In this document: piece after piece, positions 1 through 5,170 of the stretch | Layout of the letters: each line of letters opens with the position of its first letter | Numbering within the stretch: position 1 is the first letter of the stretch | Source of the DNA: an uncultured Lachnoanaerobaculum sp. | GTDB lineage: Bacteria > Bacillota > Clostridia > Lachnospirales > Lachnospiraceae | Direction of reading: 5' to 3' | DNA: 5,170 nucleotides | NCBI GenBank assembly: GCA_938041725.1 | Contig: CALISX010000212.1 | Location: 1-5,170, forward strand | The notes under the pieces: generated by a model | The model's input: only the letters and a program-made list of their open reading frames with translations | What the model was told of the DNA's origin: nothing | The model's database searches: none | Made by a program: the position numbers and the translations under genes

Positions 1-1445
1 AGTTTGGTGACCGGCTCAATAACAATGCCGATTTTGTACAACAGACTGCCCTGAATATCTCCCCCTGGTGAAAAAGAAAGTCCAAAAAACACTACGGAAA
101 TTACAAATACCGTACGCAGTGCCCGGACAAAAATATCCTCGGCCCGGATCCAGGCCACATAGAAAATATTTTTCCAATGGGGCTTATGGTATGGAGGCAG
201 CTCCATCAGCATCCCCTTTCTGTTTTCCTTGGGAGAAAGGGATTTTCCAAATACCAAAGATACGATCCACATTAAAAGCACCATGTATCCCACAATCCCC
301 AGCATGACCACTGCCATACCGGAGCCAAAGAAAATGGCAGCCAGCACCGGCACCACGGACCAGATGGCAGCGCAGGGCACCGCCCAGGTGAGGGCAATGG
401 TCAGCACCCTTTGCCCATAATCATCAATGACCCGTGCCCCGGAGGCGCCTCCAATGGTGCATCCCATGCCCATCAGCATGGAGCAAATGCTCTTTCCCGT
501 TACCCCCAGTCTGGACATGGACCCGTCAAATACAAAGGCAATCCGGGCAATATAACCCACATCCTCCAAAAAAGAAAAAACAAAATTTACACCAAAGACA
601 AAGCCGGCCATGGCCAGGGAAAAATACAGGGTATTGGGCAGCAGCACGCTGACAATCTGGGCAAAAAAGGGGAAGACCCCCAGGTGCTCCATCAGCCTGC
701 TTAGGAAAGGGGTAAGCAGGGCAGGAATCTGGCTTCCCAACATCATAAAGGGGGCAGCCACCACCATGGACATAAAAAAAGCTGCCACCATAACGCCAAA
801 GGAAAAAAGCTTTCCGCTGATCCGGCCTGTGGCAATGCGGTCAAAACCAGACAGCCGGTACTCCCTTTCTTCTGTCTTTACCACCCCCTCCAGCAGGCGA
901 TCAATCCAAATATATTCCTCCCTGGGCTTGGGGGGAGGACCGGCTAAACATCTGGGTGCCTTCAATTCCTTTACAATCGCTTGTTTTAAGCGGCTGTACT
1001 GGGAAAGATCCGCTGCTACAAAGGGAATCACCGGAATCCCCAGCCTGTTTTGCAAAAGCTCCCAGTCAATGGTTTTTCCCTGGGACTGGGCCACATCCAT
1101 CATATTCAATATCAAAATGCAGGGAACCTGGAGCCGGGAGAAAACCGCCAGCATATACAGACTTCTGGAAAGCTGAGAGCTGTCTGCCAAAACCAAAATC
1201 AGGTCCGCCTCCTTGCTCCGGATAAAATCTCCGGTGATCACTTCCTCCTGGGATTTTGCCTCCAGACTATAGCTTCCCGGCAAATCCGTCACCTGTATCC
1301 TCTCTCCCTCTGCCAAAAAATCTCCCTCACACTTTTCCACGGTTTTTCCCGGCCAGTTCCCCACATGCTGTCTGGCCCCTGTCAGTCCGTTAAACAGGGT
1401 GGATTTTCCGGAGTTGGGCTGTCCCAGCAGAGCAATTTTATGCAT
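1..1445 (-). CDS. feoB: Ferrous iron transporter FeoB, divergent type (3' end beyond window)
   Basis: Inner-membrane transporter for Fe(II), with a cytosolic GTPase domain joined to a multi-spanning permease domain. I translated 481 uninterrupted codons from ATG at 1445 to the window edge, so the C-terminus is missing. The G domain occupies about residues 1-165: P-loop GQPNSGKST (8-16), G2 Thr35, DLPG (54-57) and NMMD (114-117). The position of the G5 loop reads PFVAA, without the usual Ser-Ala. Only about 50 residues separate the G domain from the first membrane helix (about 212), so the helical GDI subdomain of longer FeoBs is reduced or missing. LEDVGY (293-298) is typical of FeoB. The pore motifs are GMGCTIGG (326-333) and AVPCAAIWSVVP (355-366); they keep a Cys each but differ from the classical GCNVPAI and SCSARLP. 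The start is fixed by a strong ribosome binding site and an 8-base overlap with feoA. Identity as FeoB-like is secure; iron specificity is inferred from the family and from feoA. Confidence 0.93.
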   Translation of the reverse strand, partial: MHKIALLGQPNSGKSTLFNGLTGARQHVGNWPGKTVEKCEGDFLAEGERIQVTDLPGSYSLEAKSQEEVITGDFIRSKEADLILVLADSSQLSRSLYMLAVFSRLQVPCILILNMMDVAQSQGKTIDWELLQNRLGIPVIPFVAADLSQYSRLKQAIVKELKAPRCLAGPPPKPREEYIWIDRLLEGVVKTEEREYRLSGFDRIATGRISGKLFSFGVMVAAFFMSMVVAAPFMMLGSQIPALLTPFLSRLMEHLGVFPFFAQIVSVLLPNTLYFSLAMAGFVFGVNFVFSFLEDVGYIARIAFVFDGSMSRLGVTGKSICSMLMGMGCTIGGASGARVIDDYGQRVLTIALTWAVPCAAIWSVVPVLAAIFFGSGMAVVMLGIVGYMVLLMWIVSLVFGKSLSPKENRKGMLMELPPYHKPHWKNIFYVAWIRAEDIFVRALRTVFVISVVFFGLSFSPGGDIQGSLLYKIGIVIEPVTK

Positions 1446-1659
1446 TATAGGCCACCTCCATTTTCTTTGCTTCCTCCCGATGAATGGCAATCAAGGTATC
1501 CCGGGTATAAATCAGCAGAGGCATTTTTTTCTGGTTCCGCACCACCCGCAGCACACTGCCCTGCACCAGCCCCATGGCCCTGGCCCGGTCTTCAAAGTAA
1601 CCGCTTTCAATTTTTTGCAGGATACAAATATCCGCTTCCTTCATATCACTTAATTTCAT
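1438..1659 (-). CDS. feoA: Ferrous iron transport accessory protein FeoA
   Basis: Small cytosolic SH3-like protein that works with FeoB in Fe(II) uptake; its exact role is still debated. The 73-residue product has the usual FeoA length and pattern: an N-terminal segment starting MKLSDMKEAD, then RARAMGLVQGSVLRVV (residues 25-40, matching the family's R-x-x-x-(D/A)MGL-xxG-xxxxV core), a P-L-x-I strand and a terminal REEAKKMEV helix. The frame stays open upstream to a GTG at 1695, but I chose ATG at 1659 because AAGGGAGGG lies eight bases before it, the family normally begins here, and the GTG has only a GGAG two bases away. The gene ends eight bases inside feoB, so the two are co-transcribed. 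A promoter and a candidate operator lie just upstream. Confidence 0.93.
   Translation of the reverse strand: MKLSDMKEADICILQKIESGYFEDRARAMGLVQGSVLRVVRNQKKMPLLIYTRDTLIAIHREEAKKMEVAYNA
1452..1459 (-). promoter_or_regulatory. Ribosome binding site of feoB
   Basis: GGAGGTGG on the minus strand lies six bases before the feoB ATG at 1445 and inside the last codons of feoA. It is a near-perfect match to the anti-Shine-Dalgarno sequence and fixes the feoB start. Together with the 8-base overlap it suggests that translation of feoB is coupled to that of feoA. Confidence 0.85.
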
Positions 1660-1667
1660 CCCGATTT

Positions 1668-1676
1668 CCCTCCCTT
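1668..1676 (-). promoter_or_regulatory. Ribosome binding site of feoA
   Basis: AAGGGAGGG on the minus strand, eight bases before ATG at 1659. It decides the feoA start in favour of the 73-residue product over the in-frame GTG at 1695. Confidence 0.8.
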
Positions 1677-1718
1677 CATAGACAGTATATACCACATCTC
1701 CGTCAGAATCCAGTGTAA

Positions 1719-1734
1719 ACTAACAGAAATTAGT
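1719..1734. promoter_or_regulatory. Perfect inverted repeat, candidate operator of feoAB
   Basis: The half-sites ACTAA and TTAGT are exact reverse complements separated by six bases, giving a 16-base palindrome. It lies about 10 to 25 bases downstream of the start point predicted for the feoA promoter, a place where a bound repressor would block transcription. feoAB operons are commonly controlled by Fur or by DtxR/IdeR-type iron sensors. The CTAA/TTAG half-sites recall DtxR-family boxes, but the orientation and spacing do not match the classical IdeR consensus, and no regulator gene is in the window. Seen: the repeat and its position. Inferred: operator function. Confidence 0.45.
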
Positions 1735-1750
1735 AAAAATAAAATAAATA

Positions 1751-1779
1751 ATTTTACTTTGTATATAAAGAGAGGTCAA
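1751..1779 (-). promoter_or_regulatory. Predicted sigma-A promoter of feoAB
   Basis: On the minus strand a -35 box TTGACC (1779-1774, five of six consensus bases) and a -10 box TAAAAT (1756-1751, five of six) are separated by exactly 17 bases. The predicted transcript starts near 1744, giving a leader of about 85 bases before the feoA ATG. The region downstream of the -10 is AT-rich. A second short inverted repeat, GTAAAA (1733-1738) with TTTTAC (1752-1757), overlaps the -10 box and reaches into the operator candidate. Confidence 0.6.
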
Positions 1780-1836
1780 AATTCTCTGATGCATGGGTTT
1801 GTAATGCATTGGATTTTTCTTGATCTTGTAGTACGA

Positions 1837-1857
1837 TTGCATTGCAAACAAATGCAA
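1837..1857. repeat. Small inverted repeat in the intergenic region
   Basis: TTGCATT (1837-1843) and AATGCAA (1851-1857) can pair as a seven-base stem around a seven-base loop. It is AT-rich, has no T tract on either side, and is therefore not a good intrinsic terminator. The palindrome ATGCAT also occurs nearby at 1789-1794 and 1804-1809, so the stretch is locally repetitive. No function is evident. Confidence 0.35.
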
Positions 1858-1882
1858 GGATGAAATGGATGTTGTTTTCTAT

Positions 1883-1918
1883 GCCGTCACGATGGAGGCC
1901 AGGAAAGACAGTGACGCC
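1883..1918. repeat. Imperfect hairpin directly after the spermidine synthase-like gene
   Basis: CGTCAC (1885-1890) pairs with GTGACG (1911-1916); one further pair forms across a mismatch (1883 with 1918). The loop is 20 bases. It begins at the stop codon of the 547-residue gene and would form in the 3' end of its transcript. No T tract follows on the minus strand, so it may slow or protect the mRNA end but is not a canonical rho-independent terminator. Read-through into feoAB is possible. Confidence 0.3.
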
Positions 1919-3561
1919 TACCGAAGCCTTTCCAGCACCCCCTGCCATCCCTCCTGGTGGTAAATATCCTTATAATAGTTTACCTCGCTGCGGATGATGG
2001 AATCCATCATCCCCATACCCAAAAGCTCCACCGGAGCCTTGTCGTCTGTGAGAAGATATCCCCCGGGTTCATAGACCGTCAGGCCCTCCCGAACCCTTGC
2101 CATCATATCTGCCAGCTCCTGCTCTTGGGGCAGGGCGGCAATTCCCTCCTCCAGCCTTTGAAGCATTGCAGGGCTTTCCGAAGCAAACAGCTCTCTATTG
2201 GTGGAATTTGCCACGTCCACCGTATATACCGAGGGAAACACACTGGAAATGGTATCCGCCAAACAGGCATTGATGCTGCCCTCCTGCTCCCCCCGCATAT
2301 TCATATTCACCACCAAAATCCCATCCGGTTTCAAATGTTCTTTCACCGAAGTAAAAAATTCCACCGAGGACATTTGAAAGGGAATGGTAATATCCTGGTA
2401 GGCATCCACCATGATCACATCATATGTCTTGTCCACCCCATCCAAATAGGCTCTCCCGTCATAGGTGATCACCGGAATATTTTCCGGCAGGCGAAAATAC
2501 CTTCTGGCAAGTTTTGTAATCTTTTCGTCAATTTCCACCCCTTCAAAATGCATATTCTCCAAATAACGGCTGCATTGGAGAGCAAAGGTGCCTGTGCCCA
2601 TACCAAGGATCAGCACATTTGTCTCCTTCCCCAAAGAAGCCCCCGCCATCAGGGGGGCCGCCATGGCATAGTCATAATACATGCCTGTAAGCCGTTTTTC
2701 CTTTTCCAAAACGGACTGCACGCCAAAAAGCACATTGGTGGAAAGAATCACCTGATTTCCCTCTTCCCGCACCTGGAGGTAATTATAGGTGGACTCCCCC
2801 TCGTACAGGATGCTGTCCGGGTTCTCCCAAAAGGCAAAGCCGGTTCGATGGCCCAGCAAAGAAGCCCCCAGAAAAACGGCCAGCCCTGCTGTCCCAAGGC
2901 CTCTGTGGGTTTTTCCGCTGAAAAAATAGAGCAGGCAAAGCAGCAGCAGGATGCCGGAAAAAATCAAAAATGTAACATTGGTTCCCACTCCGGGGATCGT
3001 GACAAAGGTGGGAAGGAAGGTTCCCAAAATACTGCCGATGGTATTGGCTGCCCCCAAAGTCCCCACAATTTTTCCATTGTCCTGCAGCCCCCGCATGGTA
3101 TATTTTGCCAAAGAAGGAGTGACGGTTCCCAGCAAAAACAAGGGGAAAACAAATACCACCATACATACCCCAAAGGCTGCCAAAATCAAGAAGTTGCTGT
3201 TCACGGAAAAAATCAAAAGGGCGGATATACCGATGATGAAATATTTTCCCGCAACAGGTATCAAAGCCAGCCAAAGGGCAGCAATACAGATTCTTTTATA
3301 CAGCTTGTCCGGATTGGGATCCCGGTCTGCCGCCCGGCCCCCGTATACATTTCCCAGGGCCATGGCAATCATAATGGTGCCGATGATAATGGTCCACACC
3401 ACCTGGGAGGAGGAAAAGTAGGGGGAAATCAGCCTCTGGGCACTGATTTCCACTGCCATTAAAGACATACCTGCAAAGAACTCCGTCACATATAAATACC
3501 AGGTATGGCTTAAAATTTTCCTGCCTCCCTCCGGCTCCTTGGAACTGTCCCTATTTTCCAT
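1918..3561 (-). CDS. Membrane-fused spermidine synthase-like protein
   Basis: A 547-residue protein of the type annotated as fused MFS/spermidine synthase. The N-terminal 240 residues are hydrophobic, with about seven likely membrane helices (near 22-44, 53-72, 90-117, 122-146, 166-190, 195-214, 222-238). The C-terminal half is a cytosolic Rossmann domain: VLILGMGTGTFA (316-327), acidic VEID (342-345), DGRAY (368-372), DVIMVDAYQD (381-390) and TDDKAPVELL (505-514). In spermidine synthases these motifs bind decarboxylated S-adenosylmethionine and the polyamine. Asp386 aligns with the catalytic Asp, but the GGGDG motif is replaced by GMGTG, which looks more like a methyltransferase, so aminopropyl transfer to a polyamine is not assured. 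The start ATG at 3561 overlaps the preceding gene's end by 11 bases and has AAGGGAG seven bases upstream. Family assignment is strong; substrate is unknown. Confidence 0.9.
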   Translation of the reverse strand: MENRDSSKEPEGGRKILSHTWYLYVTEFFAGMSLMAVEISAQRLISPYFSSSQVVWTIIIGTIMIAMALGNVYGGRAADRDPNPDKLYKRICIAALWLALIPVAGKYFIIGISALLIFSVNSNFLILAAFGVCMVVFVFPLFLLGTVTPSLAKYTMRGLQDNGKIVGTLGAANTIGSILGTFLPTFVTIPGVGTNVTFLIFSGILLLLCLLYFFSGKTHRGLGTAGLAVFLGASLLGHRTGFAFWENPDSILYEGESTYNYLQVREEGNQVILSTNVLFGVQSVLEKEKRLTGMYYDYAMAAPLMAGASLGKETNVLILGMGTGTFALQCSRYLENMHFEGVEIDEKITKLARRYFRLPENIPVITYDGRAYLDGVDKTYDVIMVDAYQDITIPFQMSSVEFFTSVKEHLKPDGILVVNMNMRGEQEGSINACLADTISSVFPSVYTVDVANSTNRELFASESPAMLQRLEEGIAALPQEQELADMMARVREGLTVYEPGGYLLTDDKAPVELLGMGMMDSIIRSEVNYYKDIYHQEGWQGVLERLR

Positions 3562-5170
3562 TCTCCAGCTCCCTTCGCAGCTCCATCAGGGCCTTACCCA
3601 AAAGATTTTCTCCGGGCCAGTCCTGGGGGGGCGTCCTTTTGGCATTTTTCTCATCCAGCCCAATCCCCCAGATCCGGTCCAAAGGACTGGCCTCCACCAG
3701 TATCCTCTCTCCCGTGGCCAGCAGTTTTTTTAGAAGACCGGGATTTTGGGTGAATTTCTCCCGAAGTCCTTCCTTTACAATTTCAAATTTCTCCTCATTC
3801 CAGATGTCTTCTGAAAAGCCTGCCACTTCCCGTCCCAGATCCTTGCATTCCCTGGGAGAATCCGCCCGCAAAATCCGGGTATAGCGTTTGGCATCATGGA
3901 AAAGCTTGGCCTTTCTGGCCATCATATACTGCTCCAAATGCTGATACTCAAAATCCTCAAACACAAAGGGGCTGGAATACCAGTTGGAAAATTCCCCATA
4001 CTCCTCCTTGGCCTTCCAGAAGAACACATATTTATCATAACCCAGGAAGGTATAACGATGCATATTCCGGTATTTTTCCACCCACACCGGATCCGCATAA
4101 TGGCCATGTTCAGACATTTGGCAGCCATGGCACAGATCATCCGCCAGCTCCAGAATTACCTCTGACAGCTCCAAATGCTCCTTCCATTTGGTTTCCATCT
4201 TCTCATAGCCCAAAAGAGCTCCTAAAATATTTCCCGTCACACTGCCGGTGGAATCAGAATCTCCATTGTGGTTCACCGCTGCAATAATTCCGGCCGAAAA
4301 ATCTTTTTCATATTTCAAGGCGCAGTACAAGGCAATGCCCAGGGTTTCCTCTGCCTCCCATCCCTCTCCCAAAGCATGGATGTTTTCCACATCCGGTTTA
4401 TCATTGGCAGAAAGCTCCAAAGCCAGATCCATAATACCCACAAGCTCCGGCAGGTGGGCATCCTCTGGAAACAGCTTCTGCACCATTTCCCTGGCCTCCA
4501 GCACAATGCTTTTTAGATCCGCCTGGGGATGGGTAAGGATTTGGCTTAAAATATGGGTAAGAACTGCCGCCGGCATATACCCCAGGGAATGTCCATGGGT
4601 AATGGCGGCAATCTGGGCCCCTTCCCGGTCCAAAGTCTCTATGCCTTTAAAATCACCTCGATCCGGCCGGCAGGCCAGAGCCAGAGGGGCTACCCGTATG
4701 AGGCCCCCGCAGCCCTTGCTGTGGTTCTTGGCCTGGCGGATATACTCTGAACCGGTAATTCCCTGGGAAAGGGCAGACAAACAGGTATTCCCCGGTGCCC
4801 GCCGGGCATACAGCCCCGGCACGTCCAGCAGCCAGGAAATAGAGCTTTTCCATGTTTTTCTCTCCTCCATGCTTTCTGTCTGGGTTTTGAACCAATCCTG
4901 GTAAGCCAGCTCCACATAGGAGCTTAGGGCTGCCTTGGTGCCCCGCATGGCCCTTTGGGTCTGCCCCACCAAAACGCCATTGGCTGTGAACATAGTCATC
5001 TGGGTGTCGTCAGAAATCAGGGCCTTTCCGGTGGCCGGATCCAAGTCATAGGACTGGATCCCCGCCCTGCCGTATTTTTCCTGAATATCCTCCTCCTGCA
5101 AAAATTCCACCCGGTAGCCCAGGGCATCCCCGGCAGCCCCTCCCATCAGGCATCCCCGGATTTTGTCCAG
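3551..5170 (-). CDS. ADP-ribosylglycohydrolase fused to a NADAR domain (5' end beyond window)
   Basis: Two-domain, probably cytosolic hydrolase; 539 codons are visible and the true start lies beyond 5170. An ATG at 5146 is internal: the codons before it read LDKIRGCL, the normal lead-in to this fold. Residues are numbered from the codon at 5168-5170. The DraG/ARH domain covers about 1-345: GDALG (14-18), SDDT (53-56), GGLIRVAP (155-162), HGHSLGYMPA (192-201) and GDSDSTG (303-309); SDDT and DSDST supply the dinuclear metal ligands that in this family support removal of ADP-ribose from a target. A NADAR (DUF1768, YbiA-like) domain fills about 375-535: GEFSNW (392-397), EQYMMARKAK (413-422), LGR (445-447), KFTQNP (472-477), EASPLDRIWGIGL (493-505) and NLLGKALM (522-529). 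NADAR proteins cleave N-glycosidic bonds, either in riboflavin intermediates (YbiA) or in ADP-ribosylated guanine. Both domains look intact; the natural target is unknown. Confidence 0.93.
   Translation of the reverse strand: MDKIRGCLMGGAAGDALGYRVEFLQEEDIQEKYGRAGIQSYDLDPATGKALISDDTQMTMFTANGVLVGQTQRAMRGTKAALSSYVELAYQDWFKTQTESMEERKTWKSSISWLLDVPGLYARRAPGNTCLSALSQGITGSEYIRQAKNHSKGCGGLIRVAPLALACRPDRGDFKGIETLDREGAQIAAITHGHSLGYMPAAVLTHILSQILTHPQADLKSIVLEAREMVQKLFPEDAHLPELVGIMDLALELSANDKPDVENIHALGEGWEAEETLGIALYCALKYEKDFSAGIIAAVNHNGDSDSTGSVTGNILGALLGYEKMETKWKEHLELSEVILELADDLCHGCQMSEHGHYADPVWVEKYRNMHRYTFLGYDKYVFFWKAKEEYGEFSNWYSSPFVFEDFEYQHLEQYMMARKAKLFHDAKRYTRILRADSPRECKDLGREVAGFSEDIWNEEKFEIVKEGLREKFTQNPGLLKKLLATGERILVEASPLDRIWGIGLDEKNAKRTPPQDWPGENLLGKALMELRRELENGK
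3569..3575 (-). promoter_or_regulatory. Ribosome binding site of the spermidine synthase-like gene
   Basis: AAGGGAG on the minus strand lies seven bases before the ATG at 3561, inside the last codons of the upstream gene. It supports this start and translational coupling between the two genes. Confidence 0.75.

Noticed and set aside
610..1176. Plus-strand 188-codon ORF opposite feoB
   Set aside because: Antisense to an uninterrupted FeoB frame with all G-domain motifs; no domain or ribosome binding site of its own.
1660..1695. N-terminal extension of FeoA from GTG at 1695
   Set aside because: It would add 12 residues not typical of FeoA, has poorly spaced ribosome binding, and would place the strong AAGGGAGGG inside the coding region.
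1684..1712. Alternative feoA promoter, TGGATT with a 17-base spacer and TATACT
   Set aside because: The -10 is good but the -35 matches only three of six bases, and the start point would fall on the feoA ribosome binding site, leaving almost no leader. The TTGACC/TAAAAT pair upstream is better.
1754..1948. Minus-strand 64-codon ORF spanning the intergenic region
   Set aside because: Its ATG lies inside the 3' end of the spermidine synthase-like gene in another frame, the AGGAGG before it is only one base from the ATG, and its end overlaps the predicted feoAB promoter. No family resemblance seen.
1957..3462. Long plus-strand open reading frame of 501 codons opposite the spermidine synthase-like gene
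   Set aside because: Its translation is rich in His, Gln, Pro and Gly with no recognisable domain, and it lies fully antisense to a gene with clear family motifs and a good ribosome binding site. Codon bias in the real gene explains the lack of stops.
4248..4904. Plus-strand 218-codon ORF opposite the ADP-ribosylglycohydrolase domain
   Set aside because: Low-complexity, Ser- and Trp-rich antisense translation without motifs; it overlaps the catalytic core of a clear gene.
5144..5146. ATG at 5146 as start of the ADP-ribosylglycohydrolase
   Set aside because: The in-frame codons upstream to the window edge encode LDKIRGCL, the conserved beginning of this fold, so the gene starts beyond 5170.
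1..5170. CRISPR array, tRNA, rRNA or insertion sequence
   Set aside because: No regularly spaced direct repeats, no tRNA-like cloverleaf and no transposase motif or long terminal inverted repeat was seen; coding genes fill almost all of the window.

Overview
The window reads as a bacterial chromosome fragment from a Gram-positive anaerobe, most likely a clostridial (Lachnospiraceae-like) gut Firmicute. This is an inference from strong AGGAGG-type ribosome binding sites, short gene overlaps, moderate base composition and the gene families present (small FeoA plus FeoB, a membrane-fused spermidine synthase-like protein, an ADP-ribosylglycohydrolase). No species can be named from the sequence. 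All four supported genes lie on the minus strand, so the window is best read from its right end to its left.

Right half (5170 to 1918): a two-gene, translationally coupled unit. The first gene enters from beyond the right edge and encodes a DraG-type ADP-ribosylglycohydrolase joined in one polypeptide to a C-terminal NADAR domain, that is, two enzyme folds that both cut bonds to ADP-ribose or a related ribosyl group. Its stop overlaps by 11 bases the start of a gene for a 547-residue protein with about seven membrane segments followed by a spermidine synthase/methyltransferase-like Rossmann domain. The second protein keeps the aspartate expected of aminopropyltransferases but has lost the GGGDG cosubstrate motif.

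Middle (1660 to 1917): a 258-base AT-rich intergenic region. It holds a good sigma-A-type promoter facing left and, just downstream of its predicted start point, a perfect 5+5 inverted repeat that may be the operator of an iron-responsive repressor. The part nearest the upstream gene holds only weak hairpins and no convincing terminator.

Left part (1659 to 1): feoA and feoB, overlapping by 8 bases, for ferrous iron uptake. FeoB runs off the left edge. It has a recognisable G domain, but a shortened stretch between that domain and the membrane, and pore motifs that differ from the textbook FeoB sequence. This suggests a divergent FeoB subclass.

The point most worth a second look is the ADP-ribosylglycohydrolase-NADAR fusion coupled to the membrane aminopropyltransferase-like protein. 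No ADP-ribosyltransferase toxin is visible here; if one exists it would lie to the right of the window.
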